Positions 11,211 through 23,677 are shown, counted from the stretch's first letter. The stretch: 64,000 bases of DNA from Naganishia liquefaciens (GCA_013423385.1 BLZA01000011.1:1-64000), one strand, 5' to 3'. Program-made: numbers and translations. The notes: a model not told the origin generated them from the letters alone.

Positions 11211-13044
11211 CTCCTGGATTACTCGTGGAGGAGCGAAGTACTGGCTTCGTCATTCCGTAGTCCAGCGAAGCGTGGCGTCAAGCCAGGCTCTTCGTCTACG
11301 CTAACTTCGGCGAAGCGTGTGGAGACGAAGTGAGGAGTTGTGGAAGCTGCTTCGCCAGTACTGGCTTCTGCGAAGCATGCAGAGGCGAAGTGTGAGGAGT
11401 CACTGCAAGGTAGCAGAGATCTCGCTGAGTCAGCTATGCGACAATGGTGACGATGTGATGTCATCGTCACGACTATGGCATACAACGGCGCTGATTGGGT
11501 TGTATCTCTACAGATGTCATGTTTGTAAAGCTCCTTAGTACGGGGCGCCTACTAGCGGCCTTGTATGACTAAGCAGTGACCGATTATGAGATCGGATGAG
11601 TCCGGCTACTCTCGGAATATCCGGAGAAACTGGCACGTTCAACGATCTTCTACTTCGGTGTCAGAACTGAGACAATGACAAGTGCTAGAGTGGAGCTACT
11701 GAAGGGTTCACAACAGCGGGGCTGAAGACAAGGGAACAGTGATCGTGTGGTAATGTTAACTACGACTAGCGAGACTGACGAGACGAGTTGTAATGGCAAA
11801 GCAATGCTGAGCCAGTGACGCTTCTAGTTTGGGTGGCAAAGCGTGATTCAATAGAATGGGTTTCTACAGTACAAGTGATTTGAGCTTCATTATATAGACG
11901 TCGGGATTGGTGGCAAACTGAAGTTTGCACAAGGGAGCCCTTGATCCCTTTGAATGTAAACTGTCAATGCGAGAGCTGCAAAGGCTGCAAGTCGTGCACT
12001 GGCAAATCGGGCAGATTTGGCTAACTAGATAGAAGTCAGCTAGCTGCAGGGAGCCCAAGTACCCTGATGAGAAATGCATGTCACGGCAGAAGCTGCAAAG
12101 GCTGCAAGTTGTGCAATAACAGAATGGGCATAAGCAGACTTAGCTTGAAATGTGGAGGGGGGTTCGGGCACTTTGATGGCTCGTTTACCCCTTGTCAGGC
12201 GGGGCTCGCTGGCGAGGCTCGCAATGCGCGCGATGCGGGCGGCGGAAGCAACAGTGGCAGCCGCCGCGGAGCGAAACCTGGCATTTAGTCTAGTAGCTGT
12301 AAGGTGAATGACGTCTATAGAGCAGCTCTTCAGCTGAGCTCGTAAGCGATACGGGATAAGCTAGAGTTCAGCTGAATTACAAGTACAAGTCACAAGAGAT
12401 TACAAGTGCAGAGCTAGCTAGAAAGGACCTTTTGTACTCGGTTTATCTTTTCTGCTACTATACAACAATTTGGTAATTCCATTCTCAATCCTCCTTTGTC
12501 CTGCTTATCCTACTCGTTGTCCAAGTGCGCGAACATCTCAAGAAGAGGGACGAGAGGGGCGTGCTGGCCTTCAGCAAGAGCTGAGCAGCAGCGTTAGTCC
12601 TCTTACAATGTTGCTGCAAAACTGATGGAGTGTGAGAATGGGTTCTGAGATGAGGATAGGGCGCTATGAACTAGCTGGGCCCATAACCTTTTGAGAATTT
12701 GGTGGAACTGCTTGAATAAACCGCTAAAAGATGTAGTGCGCAGAATCTACAACTGCCTATATACCTGAGCTGGAGCATGGCATGGAGCCTTCCAGAAAGA
12801 CCCTTGCCACTCCGCTGTAAGTCCGCGCCTAGTGCGCGTCTATGCAAGTGCCGGGCGCACTTTCGATTCACCTCTATTCTTGACAATGCCCGACTATTTA
12901 GCTTCCGCATTACGCGTCATCTCGATCAGATGGGCATCAGGTGTCCGGAATAACCGTAAAGTCGCTCAGCGCAGTAGAATAGGTTGGTATTGAGGGCATG
13001 AAAACGTTCTCCGAATCGCATACCCACGCACACAGCATCTCGCC
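11211..13044. repeat. Repeat-rich non-coding DNA with an inverted repeat and a direct duplication
   Basis: From about 11.22 to 11.40 kb the motif GCGAAG or its complement CTTCG recurs many times; GCTTCGCCAGTACTGG followed by CTTCTGCGAAGC (about 11349-11376) is a strong imperfect palindrome, and the left part repeats the TACTGGCTTC core near 11.24 kb. This may be the outer part of an LTR or a separate small element. Around 11.93-12.14 kb an imperfect direct duplication with a period of about 113 bp is seen: each copy starts GGGAGCCC and contains AGCTGCAAAGGCTGCAAG followed by TGTGCA or CGTGCA. The rest up to 13.04 kb holds no recognisable gene. Confidence 0.55.
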
Positions 13045-14349
13045 ATGGTCCCATACGCCCGCTCCCGCTTGATCGAGTTCCACGAGCAGCCCTACACGCC
13101 AACGGCCATCCGCCAACCCGTGCAGGACATGCTGACCTTTGCGTGGACACATAGGGTTTGGCCACTACAGCATACCTCGCCGGCGGTACTCGCTGGACAA
13201 GTCTTGGAGCAAGCGCTAAGCAGGATAGGCGATGGGGAAAAGGTTGCGGTGGTGGATTTTTGTAGTGGAGCAGGCGGGCCAATTCCGACAATAGAACGGG
13301 TCGTCAAGTGAGTACCTCTGCACGCTGGCCGGAAGCGCTGCAGGTCTGACGCATCTTTGCAGTGAACATCGAGCTGCCAAATCCTTGTCACCAACCTCCT
13401 TCATTCTTACGGACCTGCATCCCCATACCTCTGCCTGGCAATCCCTTCAACGTACCGCCCCGGCTCTCAACTATATACCCGCCTCGATCGATGCGACCCG
13501 CTCATCGCGAGATCAGCTCGTCAAATTCGTCGGAGAAGGAGGTCGGCATCTACGGACATTCTTCTTGGCGTTTCACCACTTTGATGAGCAAGGCGCGCAG
13601 GCAGTGATCAGGGATGCAATGGAGAATGCAGATGGAATTGGGTGAGTGTCGGCCGGGGATTGTCAGCTCGCGCTTTGTGATCGTCTAAGAGATTGGTCGT
13701 CGAAGGTCAAGATCGTGGGGCGAGGTGAGAAACGCTGGCTCCATGTCAGACGAAAGGCGCGAGCAGTGGAAACCAAAGTCCGTTCGCAAAAATAGTGGCA
13801 GACCTGCCCGAATGACTATCATCTCGCCCAGGCTTCGTTGTGACAACTCCTCATCGGCTTTATGCTAACGATTCCAATTTCAGGATCTTTGAGCTTCAGG
13901 AGTTTAATCTCGGATCGCTTCTCGTCATCACTGGCCTCTTCCCGCTCACCTGGCTCGCCACACCATTCTTGCGTCCAAGTCTAAGTGAGTGGCTCTCTTG
14001 GCGTGCACGTGTCGTAGACAGCCATTGATTTCTTTTTCGCCATCGCAGCGCAGCTATTCTTCACTTATATCGTGCCAATCATCCCATTAATTCTTGTCCT
14101 CGACGGCTACGTCTCTGCGTACCGCACGCGTACTTTTGCACACGTATGTAAGCTTACTCGTTCCGGCGGCGGCGAATAACATTTTCTCTACAGATCAAAT
14201 ACCTGGCAGACCGAGCAGCAAAGGATTTGCAAGCGCAGGGCAAGGAACCCACCGGAGGCCGTCCGTGGGTGTGGGAACAAGGTCGCGCTGCGCACACCGC
14301 GGGCATAGGCAAGATGTACCATATCGTCGGTCGCAGGGCAGACGTGTAG
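13045..14349 (+). CDS. Uncharacterised fungal protein with a methyltransferase-like glycine motif and C-terminal membrane segments, 297 aa
   Basis: Five exons close in phase: 13045-13307, 13363-13641, 13884-13984, 14049-14143 and 14194-14349. Near residue 70 is VVDFCSGAGGPIPTIER, a Gly-rich motif like the first loop of SAM-dependent methyltransferases; it is followed by LTDLHPHTSAW, so the fold may be Rossmann-like. The later exons encode FNLGSLLVITGLFPLTWLA and QLFFTYIVPIIPLILVLDGY, two hydrophobic segments that probably span a membrane, then a polar tail with Arg and Lys. I recall similar fungal hypothetical proteins but know no function. The start was chosen as the first Met before the conserved-looking ARSRLIEF stretch. 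Its 3' end lies about 100 bp from the convergent creC gene. Methyltransferase activity is inference; the combination with C-terminal membrane helices is unusual. Confidence 0.75.
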
Positions 14350-14452
14350 TACGTTGGCTTCACGGTCGGGCACGCAGCGGGGTGGCGAGCTCTTTACTTG
14401 GTATCGAATACAACGCGTACAATTCCACATATGCGATACAGAACCCCAAAGC

Positions 14453-16498
14453 CTATTTACTTGATGTCACCTTGAGCTGTCTGAATCCGTTTGACATTCC
14501 GTCCGTCCCGTTAGGCTGCGCTTTGCCTCTCATCCAGAACCGAATGTTCCCAATCTTGGAAATAGTCACGACCGATTCGGGAAGGAACGAGATCTGGTTG
14601 ATGACGGCCGACTCGAGGAGTTTGTTCTTGAGCAGGGTCAACACTCAAAAACTAGCAGGACGGCCAGGAACTCAGGAACCTACCATGACGGGTTGGATCA
14701 TCGCAACCTCGCCCAACGATGGCGCAGGATGGAAAGTTGACCGCATTTCCTTCTCCTCGCCGTTGAGCGAATCGGCCGATCCGATGGACATCCGGTGAAC
14801 TGAGTTGGGGATATGACGGGGCCGCTGCAACTCTGCTGCCGAAAAGTCCCACTAGGCATAGGGGTTAGCTGAGGTCTCGTCGCAATCACTCGTACTCACA
14901 AACAAGAGGCGGCCATCTTCGCCGACGGTCCCGAAACGATACGTTCTCGCGTTGGACCTCCGGCGGTCAAAGGCGATACTGGTCACATAGCTCGCATGTC
15001 CTTGTCCGCGCGCTACGACGCGACCCTCTCGCGGAGAAATAATCGTAATCAGGTCGTCTTGTCCACCGGTCTGCGTGTGGTCAGCGACACGCTTTTCAAC
15101 TTCGAGTTCAAACCTACCACGACATATTTCCCATCTGGACTCCACGCGAGACAAGTCAGACCGCCAAAGTAGCCTGCGTAAGAGTCCAAGAGTCTGTAAC
15201 ACGATGTCAGCGGGGCGGTAAGCAATACGTCGCAACACTCACTTTGCACCTGCCGGATCTACCATTTTGAGTGTCCCATCCTCCGACACGAGCGCCAACG
15301 CCTGTCCATCCGGGGAAAACTCCATTCCCTTGCACGGCTTGTCGCCAATCTTCCACACGGCGATCGGATTTCGCGCGGCATATGCAGACCCTTGCTGTCC
15401 CTTTGGCGGGATCGGCTCTTCATTGCGCCAGACAAACATTTCATCTGTCGAGGACCCGCTTGCCGGGGTCTGGGCCCACGCATCGGCCGTCGAGGTTGTT
15501 TTACGCCGACTATTTTCCCACGATTTGAGCCGGGCGGCCCATGGCGGTGTGCCGATGGACGTCTTGAAGTCTGGATCCTCGCGCTCGGTTGAGAATACCA
15601 TGATCAGGCCGTCAGAGAACAGGGCATAAATGAGTGTCGGGTCGGCCGGATGGAATCGTATCGACGTGACGAGCCGGCCGTGAATGACGCCCTGAACAAA
15701 GGGTCAGGCAGGAACCAGGCGGCTGTCCAGAAAACGTACCGCCTTGTTGAGACGTGTGTACTTTAAGCTTATCGGATCGAGCCTGCGAAAGGGATCAGCA
15801 TCGTTCTCCTGCACCGCGCACACGCAGGCTCACCAAAAGACATCACCCGTGTTGAATCCAAGGACCATGTCCAATCTGCCTCCGTCCGCCGCACCCGGCG
15901 CCGACTTTGTCGCCTCGCAGATCGTATGGCACGTCGGAAAGTTGTTGAAAAACACCCGCAAGATTGGATCTTTGATCTTGTTTGTCGGGTCCACGAGCGT
16001 CCACACGAGCATTCTCCCCGTGTTGGTAAACGCCCATCGCGTCGGCGGGAAACTGGTCGCGCTCGCATTCTCGAGGTGCGGCGGTTGCGGCACAATCTTG
16101 GTAAACCCGTCATGCGACTGCACCCTCGTCACAAACGTCGAGTTTGTCGACCGAATGTTGGTCTTGGGTCGAGGATACCCGCCCTTGCCGCCTCGTGCGG
16201 GCGTGCGCGCCGCGGCCATCGTAGGCACAGCTTCCCCAGCTTCCTCCCCATCTCCATCCTCGGGCGCGTGATTCGGATCGTACGCCCACGCCGTTTCATT
16301 CCCCGGAGAAGTATTCATTGACGTATCCTTGCGCAACAGCCCGCCGACGAGCGATGAATTCCCGCTCTTGGGCGCAATGTTCATCGAGACAAACGTCGTC
16401 CGGATCGGATACTGGTTGTACGGAGTCGTCCGGGGCGGATCCTGCATCGACGGCGGCAACATCATGGGCGGACCGAACGCCATCCCGGGCGACATGGC

Positions 16499-16531
<33 letters not shown>

Positions 16532-16681
16532 CGCTCCAATGGCGCCAGAGTACTGGTTGACGGTGATGGGCGGCGGCATGAGCATGCTCATCGGGAGCAG
16601 TGAGGGGGCATGGACGTATGCGGACTCGCCGGGAGGCTGGAACTCGGGCGGCGGCAGGATGGGCGGCGTGGGTTCTGGCAT
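14453..16681 (-). CDS. creC: CreC-type WD40 protein (deubiquitinase-associated carbon repression factor), about 633 aa
   Basis: Seven exons in order of translation: 16681-15834, 15782-15740, 15691-15243, 15193-15118, 15070-14900, 14824-14684 and 14626-14453. WD40 repeats are seen with [71 protein letters not shown] and [15 protein letters not shown], all typical of CreC/WDR20. In Aspergillus, CreC stabilises the CreB deubiquitinase in glucose repression; vertebrate WDR20 activates USP12/46. The N-terminal third is Pro- and Gly-rich and contains a Met-Gly run encoded by a hexanucleotide repeat. The ATG at 16679-16681 was preferred because an upstream Met would run toward the neighbouring gene's 3' end. 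The start of the sixth exon is the least certain boundary; another AG lies close by. It follows TBCC on the same strand. Confidence 0.85.
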
Positions 16682-16908
16682 GATGGATGGATGGATGGAT
16701 GGCTGGATGGGAAGGGGATCCTGTCCTTGTCGACGCTGCCATGCTCTCTGTTCTCGTTGGCGTTTGACCTCGACTCGCTCGGTCCGCGTCGCTCTCCACG
16801 GGGAAATCGCCGGGAAATTGCAGCGGGCGCGTCTCGTCAAGAGTTGTACTGCGTGCAGAGCCAATTAGTTGTACTGTATAGGCCGTCGGTCATGGTCATC
16901 TGCATCTG

Positions 16909-18123
16909 CTACAACAGCTCATCGAGCATCTCCGTCAGGCGCGCCGGCCAACCTTCTTCCTCCTGCAGACCCGCCATCTCTCGGATCCGCTGTCCAACAC
17001 GCTCCGCCGCATCCGCATCGACCACCTCGAAATTCGGACTCGGCCCAGGCTTGATCCATCCGAAATCCTGGACGTAATCATGCCTCGACGAGACCGTCGT
17101 TGCCTTTCCGTTTCTGAGCGAAAGCGGATACGGCCCAAAACGCAGGGCCGACGAATGCTCGATGATTGGGTTTGACGGAATGTAAAGGAGAAGCATTGAC
17201 CGCGCAGACGAATGTATCCGAAACTGCACAGAATATCGGATTGAGCCCATAAAAAAGCATGAATGATCCAGATGAGCGTACCTGCTGACATCCAGCCACG
17301 ATCACGACCCTCTGCATCCGATCGAGCATCACACTGCCCGCCATATCCTCCGGCACAAGCAGCACGGAATCCCTTATATTCGCGCCATACAGTGCCGTCA
17401 ACCGTGATGCCGCATCATCGCTCGCCGCATCCCGCCGACGCAGGTCGATCAAGCAGCCGTTGACATCTTCGAGAACGAGTGAGAAGCCTGTTCTCTGCGG
17501 AGTGAACGCAGCGGATGACGCCATGACCTGATCGAGATCGATCCGGCGGTTGGTCCTGCTGCGCAGAGTGACTTGAGCACTTGTGGGATCGCTCATTGCG
17601 CCACTGTCCGCTGCCGAGGCAAGAGTCGATGCCGTAGATTCGACTTGTCCGTCTGCCTCCAACGCAGGACGTCCCACGTCAAGCTTTGCTGCACCTGCGG
17701 AACCACTCTTCTTCTTGAACGCAAACCGCGGCCTTTTGGCGACGTTGCCGAGCCCGACTCCACGGGCGGCAATACTCCGCTCCCATTCTTTGATCTGCTA
17801 CTGCGCGACCCGACGTATCAGCCCCATGATAAGGACATCGACGAATGGGTCTTCCACACGCACATCCTGGTACCGCCTTTGGTCATATGCAGGCAAGAAC
17901 GCCGTTGCATCCGTCAAGCTCCGCTTGAGCGCTTGAATCTCCTGCAGGGCAGTGCTGACTCCATCGGGCGTTGCGAGGTAATTGTCCACCACTGGACGGA
18001 GCCGAGAGACGGCGCGTCAGTTTCGCCAATACAAGGATGTCTATGCGGCATCGCCAGACACGAACCTATCTTGTGTGCTTGAAACTCGGCATAGTAGTGT
18101 GCGGCGAGCTGTGCGTTGCTCAT
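16909..18123 (-). CDS. TBCC: Tubulin-binding cofactor C homologue, about 337 aa
   Basis: Four exons: 18123-18066, 17991-17864, 17794-17282 and 17223-16909. The N-terminus AAHYYAEFQAHK followed by LATPDGVSTALQEIQALK and LPAYDQRRY is the cofactor C spectrin-like region. The C-terminal half holds the C-CAP beta-helix, with NGCLIDLRR, VVIVAGCQQFRIHSS (the QxR segment supplies the arginine finger in this family), LLLYIPSNPIIEHSSALRF and FGWIKPGPSPNF. Cofactor C acts with cofactors D and E to promote GTP hydrolysis and release of native alpha/beta-tubulin in the cytosol. The gene starts about 250 bp from the divergent mge1, so the two probably share a promoter region. The first intron joins AHKI to VVDNY in phase 1; the second removes about 70 nt that contain an in-frame stop. 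Confidence 0.85.
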
Positions 18124-18372
18124 CCTGGGCGTCTCCCGGTGGTGGTGCCGCGAGGAAGACGGAGCGGAGCGGGCGAGGACGAGACGACGGTCGCTTTGTC
18201 GCCGAGAGCCCCGATCGCCCCCTTCGTCCTCGGTGTGATTTGCATCCGCCACGATCACTTTTCGACCGCCAGCCAACGCACACCGCGCGCGTACAAGTAT
18301 ATCCAGCCCGCCCCGCCGTCCAGGGTTCGCTCGAATCCTCGCCGCCCCGTCACTCCCATCGCATTCATCGCC

Positions 18373-19064
18373 ATGCTCGCCCGAACCGCCCTGCGCTCAC
18401 TCGTCCCGCGCGTCGCCCTGCGTCCAGCCGTCGCCGCACCCGCCGTCAATGCTTCCCGATGGTACGCCGACAAAGCGGAAGGCGTCAAGGAGACTGTCGA
18501 CAAGGTCGAGCACACGGCCGAGGACGTGGTGAAAAAGGTTCAGGAGCTTGAGGCTCAGGTCAAGGAGCTCAAGGTGCGATCGATATCTGCTCTCTTTCGC
18601 CGCCTTTTTCTGATATCGTGCCGCACTTCCCGCAGAGCCAACTCACGTACGGCAAGGCCGACTTTATCAACCTTCAACGCCGGACAGAACAAGAAAAGGC
18701 ATCCACCAAGGACTTTGCCATCCAGGGCTTTGCATCCGACCTCCTCGCCACCGTCGACATCCTCACCACGGCGCTCAAACATGTCAGCCAGCCCATCCCG
18801 CAAGAAAACAAGGACCTCGTCGCGCTCTTCAGCGGCGTCGAAATGACCAAGCAAGAACTCCTCAAGACGCTCGCCAAGCACGGCGTCACCCAATTTGACC
18901 CGGTCGGCGAAAAGTTTGACCCGAACAAGCACGAGGCGCTTTTCCAGGCGCCCATCCCCGGTAAAGAGCCCGGAACAGTGCACGAGACTCAAAAGACGGG
19001 TTTCATGATCAAGACACGGACGCTCAGGCCCGCCCAGGTCGGCGTCGTGCAGGACACATCGTAG
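18373..19064 (+). CDS. mge1: GrpE homologue, mitochondrial co-chaperone Mge1, 209 aa
   Basis: Two exons, 18373-18573 and 18636-19064, joined in phase 0. The N-terminus MLARTALRSLVPRVALR is Arg-rich and without acids, a typical matrix-targeting presequence, with ASRWYAD near the likely cleavage site. A coiled coil (EDVVKKVQELEAQVKELK) precedes the GrpE core KADFINLQRRTEQEKASTKD and the end motif GFMIKTRTLRPAQVGV. Mge1 is the nucleotide exchange factor of mitochondrial Hsp70 in the matrix, needed for protein import and folding. The length is close to that of yeast Mge1 (228 aa). It is divergent from TBCC and convergent with atg13. Confidence 0.95.
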
Positions 19065-19548
19065 ACGAGGCAAGCATCGCAAGAAAAGGGAACAAGGGCG
19101 TCTAAGATTGGCTCCCAAGACACTGTATCAAGGTATTCATAATCCAGCACATATGCCATCTCCCCTCCGATTATCTTTTGGTATTTTCTCTCAGTGGCCC
19201 GAGGACCCGACACCCCAGTCGCGGCAACGCTAAGAGGCAAGAGGCAAGAAGCACATGAGCTGCAACGTTGCGCCCGCAATTGCGGCCAGATTTTTTACCG
19301 TTGCTTCAACGAGATCCATGAAATTGCATTGACGCTCGCTCTCCCTCTCTCCCTCTCCTATGAGCGATATCACGCCACAGCTCCTGTCGGACGGATCCTG
19401 GCATGTTCCCTATTGCATAGTGCTTGACAGCGACAAGTCATTTCTTCCCGCTAGTGTACTGCCAAATGACATGATCAACGTCCCTAATTACGAGGCGCAT
19501 GCGATATAGTCCTTCCTGAAAAGCCCCGTCGAGGGTGTTCGCCGCGGC
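19065..19548. other. Convergent spacer between mge1 and atg13
   Basis: About 480 bp between two converging 3' ends, expected to hold both 3' UTRs. A CT-rich run (CTCGCTCTCCCTCTCTCCCTC, near 19333) is the only marked feature. No gene is seen. Confidence 0.5.
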
Positions 19549-22500
19549 CTACATCCCGCTCAACTCCAGATTGCCCACTATCGTATCGTCCCCATCCTCA
19601 CTGGCCTTGTGGCTCAGACTAGGTGGGGATCGTCTCGCCCGGTCTCCCCGCTCACACAATGTCGGCGTGTAGGCTTCATTCCCCGTCGACGTCGCGCGTC
19701 TCTGCTCGCCCGGCAACAGGTGAAGACGCCTGCTTTCTAGAGACGCCGGCGCTGTATACATGATATTGGTCGTCGGCGTTGCGTATAATCCGGCCTCGGT
19801 GTCCGTCGCTGTGGCTCGTAATGATCGCCTGCTAGTCCATGATCGGACGCCTTGATCGAGGGGTTGAGCACCGGCCGACAAGATGGGTGCGACATGGAAG
19901 TTGCCAAGCGAGAGATTACGTTCACCTTCTTGTCGATAACGTGTCGATAATTCGCGCTCAGCAGGCGCCCGAGGGCTCTGTAAAGACCTGTTCGACCCCG
20001 CTGGCGACCCCGATCCACACGACGTCAAGGGAGACTTTTCGCGCGTGGATGGCGTCTGTTGGTCGAATTGACCAAAACCCCCGCGGAGTAAAACGGTCCC
20101 TCGACGTTTGTCCGATTCTGTAGCGTCACTGCTTCTGATGCTGATTCCGCCCGATTCCACATATGGCTTGTCGGCGTATTGAGCACTCCGCGTCTTACCA
20201 AAAGTGAGTGGCTCCACGGTCGGCTCATGTACGGACGACGCTGCAGACGCCGAGGTCGATTCGCTTTGTGAGGCCGTGGTATCTAAACTCGAGCGAATCC
20301 GGTATCCCCGAATAGGCTCGCCCGCGAGTGGGCTGCTGGATTTGACGCTGGAGCTGTGACGCTGAAGCAACGACTGTGGTGAGCCTCCAAGTGGGCGCTC
20401 GGAAGCCGTCGGTGGCGTCGCTGTCAGTTTCGGTAAAGCTAAAGAGCGAGGGGATGTGCCAGCAGATGGCGCTGGGAAAGGTGGGGTATAGCTTCCAGCC
20501 ATGCGGCGGAGCGCTTCGTCCACCTGAGATTTCGTCAGCGGTCTTCTGTAAACCTCGCTATTACTAGACCGGGATGTGGGGAGGGGCGGGGTATCCTGTT
20601 CTGATCTGTCTTGAGATCCTGTTTGCGCTGTAGAGTTCCCCCATGCCGATTCTGGCGGTTCAGCAAGAATGTCGAGTGTACGTAAAAAGTCGTTGATGGC
20701 CTCCTTTTCAGCGTGTGACGGTGTTGCATGCTTGTATGTCTTGGTCAATACCAGCCTTGAGTCGCTGAGATGGAGCTTACACTTCGACTGAGACTCGTCA
20801 CACTCGACCGGCGACCGTCGAATCCCTCCGGGCCCCTGGCACTCAATCTCCTCGACTCTGCGCCACTGCCTTCTCCGCGACTACTGGCTCCGAATACGAG
20901 ACTACCAGGATCACCGCTACTCGTGGTCGAGCCGGCGCCTAGCCATGACGAGGGTCGCCGTTGCGGTATCTGCCCCTGGCCAAAGGACGAGGAGTACCGC
21001 CGCATGTTGCGGGAACCCGTGACAGATGTAGAGGCTCCGACCGAGCGTGGCTGCTCATCTCCGCCTTCGTGTGATTCTGGTATGGGTGGCGTCGGCGATC
21101 CCGTGTTTGGTCCGAGCATGCTGAGTCCTCTACTGCCAAAGGAAGAAGGCCGAGTATACGATGTTGATGGAGAAGACGATGTGCGGAAACCCGCGCCCAG
21201 GAAAGGAGGTGTCCCTGGACTTGGGCTCATTCCTGTTCCCCCGAGGGCCACCATCCCCGCCGGACTGCTCAGCAGACTCTGCAGTCTCGGCCTAGGCGAT
21301 TCACCCTGGCTAGGACTTGCGTGTAAAGCAGAATTGATTTGGGTGAACGAACGACCGGATTGAGAGAGATACGAGCTCGGCCGCTGCAAGGAAGACGGGC
21401 GGTCATAGCTTGTCCCCGAGATGGCGCTGATTGAGCCGGATGATGATCGATTGACGATACCTAGGCCAACGCCAGCGCTTGGAGAGGGAGCTCGACGGCT
21501 TCCCGAATCCCCGCTGTTCCCGAGGCCCGAGTAACGTCTACCAAATTGGGTGGTGGCTGTCGGTGACGCCGAGACCTGAAAGGCTGTTAGCTGATGTTTG
21601 TGATGTTCCTTAACAAGACGCACCCTGTCTACGCCATAGCGCCCGCTTTGAGAGCCGCTCAGCGTGCTTGGGCCCACGGCGAAGGGCAAGCTCTCCGTCG
21701 ACGACCACTTTCCCCTTGACGAGTCTCCCTGGACTATTGGCGGACGTGATGGCCGAAGCGGTCCGTCTGGACGTGTAGCGGTCAAGCCTGCTGACACATT
21801 TGCATGTACTTCTCTGTTCGCCTGCGCTGTCATTTGCTGGGTGCGGCTGGAACTAGGAGGTCGTATTGTCGGGGTAAAGTATTCGTCTTCTGCCAAGTCC
21901 ACCGTCTCATCTGTGTCATTCGCGAGCCAAAAGTCGACTTGCTGGCGATATTGCATGTCCAGTTGAAAGAGACCGTTCGAAAGCGCGACGGCGGGGAAAG
22001 TGTATCGATCCGTTGTTGCAGAACCGAGATTCGGGTCGAATGGCTCCTGTAGACCGACTAGGCCGCTTTCCAGAGACCGATATGCCGCTCCCATCTCTTC
22101 GTCATCCATCGCATCTGCAAGGTCCGCTGAAGACACCCTGATGCCTATCTTGAGTCCTGTCTGTCCACTACGCAAGCGATCCGCTAAAATCTGAGCCGGC
22201 AACTGTTGGACAAATGGCTGCATGGCACGAAAGTGCGCGATTCCGGCTCGATACGAAGAGGACGACGTCATCAATGGCGGCACGGGCTGAGGTGGTGGTA
22301 GCACTCGCAGAGACCATCGCTCCAGCACGATTCCCCGAGGCACATCGTCGTCGTCGTCGTCCCGCCGCGACTTGCCCTTCCCCGATGCATCTACTCTCAA
22401 TGCAATCCTTTCACCGGTCGAAGCATTTCTCCAATGCAATCTCTGACCCGTCGGAATCGAGGTCGTATCCAGCGTGATCGAAATCAGAAGAGGCGGCGCC

Positions 22501-22837
22501 GAAGCCCATGGTATATGACGAGACGATGCCGATCCCTCCCGAGACCCCGATATCGAGGGCGATGACGGTTCCGACAAGTCCGATTGCTGCGAGAGATATC
22601 GATACGGGACGAGCTCTTGGCGAAAATGGGGGTAATCTGGAAGAGGCAGATCAAACTGTACATAATCAATGTCAGTGCCTCTACACAGCGACTGAGCGAC
22701 CCTATGCGCCGACTCACCCACTTGTCAAGCTTTGGCTCGTCCGTCCCCTCGCGGCGCAAGCGCGCGTCAGCCAACACGCCGAGTGTCTTGACGTAGAAGC
22801 GATGCACGATCTGGTCGCTCCTGGATATATCTGCCAT
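19549..22837 (-). CDS. atg13: Autophagy protein Atg13 homologue, about 1061 aa
   Basis: Three exons: 22837-22718, 22655-20781 and 20739-19549, joined in phase 0. The N-terminus SDQIVHRFYVKTLGVLADAR, then LDKWFDLPLPDYPHFRQEL and PPLLISITLDTTSIPTGQRL, and further on RGIVLERWSLRVLPPP, AGIAHFRAMQPFVQQLP and TFPAVALSNGLFQLDM make up the Atg13 HORMA domain (residues about 5-300). The rest is long, Ser/Pro-rich and low in hydrophobics, as expected for the disordered tail that binds Atg1 and Atg17 and is phosphorylated by TORC1 (family knowledge). A run of six Asp (near 22340) follows a Lys/Arg cluster. The start MADISRSD is the Met nearest the conserved core; in-frame Mets exist further upstream. 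At 1061 aa it is longer than yeast Atg13 (738 aa). Confidence 0.88.
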
Positions 22838-23677
22838 GCTGAATGGCTCGACGGGCGAGCGGCGGGTGACGGGTGCCATGTGACGAACGTTGACGACCGA
22901 CATGACGACAGCGTTGACACTGGCAGACGGCGATGGCCGCCGAGCAGTGATGCCGATGGCTTTGTTTACGATTTGGTGGTGGTTGTTTATTGCCACCGTC
23001 ATTGGGTCTTCCTAGCTGCCTTCCTTGACTTGGCTGGCTGAGCGATGTAGATAGCCATAGAGATGGGAGACACCCAAGGAAAACCCGAGGGGCATTAGGT
23101 GTTCTGGCCATTCGGGGAATCGCTTTCGATCGCGGGGAATCAGCTGGAAGCGAATGTACCGTGCCACTGCGAACTACTCGCCGACGATTGGTGGGGGCTG
23201 CACGGGTGTATGGTATAGCTACGTGGACAACATCACTTCCATACAGTCAAAACTTTCGAGAGTATACTACAAGAGGGCTATAAAGCTGACTAGAAGGGGG
23301 AACTTTGATCCTTGGCTTGAAGGCTTCAATTGATGGCTTGGTTTGAAGGCTATGATTGATGGCTTCTGAGAAGTCTAAAACAGCGCCGAGTACTCGCTCG
23401 GAGGCCTCACAAGCGAGGCAATGGACCATGCTGCCCGGATCTAGGGATAGAAGTATCACTGCTCATCAACCGTCGATAAGCCAGGCATAACCACCGATCA
23501 ATCCGCAAACGACTCACGTACTTGCGCCACTACCTCGTTGTTGTCCTTACGTGTCCAACTTTTTCTTCATCATGCCCTCAAACAGGATTGTCTTGCGCTT
23601 TGGATTCTCGCTATGGAGGGTCCCCGAACGGAGATCATGTGAGCTTCTGGGGTCGTCTCTTCGCATGAAGGGATGAC
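22838..23677. other. Upstream region of atg13 and 3' side of the GFA gene
   Basis: About 840 bp. No coding sequence is supported. Near 23308-23364 the motif TGGCTTGAAGGCT/TGGTTTGAAGGCT with TTGATGG is repeated two or three times in tandem. The left part may hold upstream in-frame Met codons of atg13. Confidence 0.4.

Noticed and set aside
14350-14798. A plus-strand frame continuing past the uncharacterised membrane protein
   Set aside because: This stretch is explained by the last two exons of creC on the minus strand ([15 protein letters not shown] and [13 protein letters not shown] match CreC ends).
18555-19118. A 187-codon minus-strand frame
   Set aside because: Antisense to the GrpE core of mge1.
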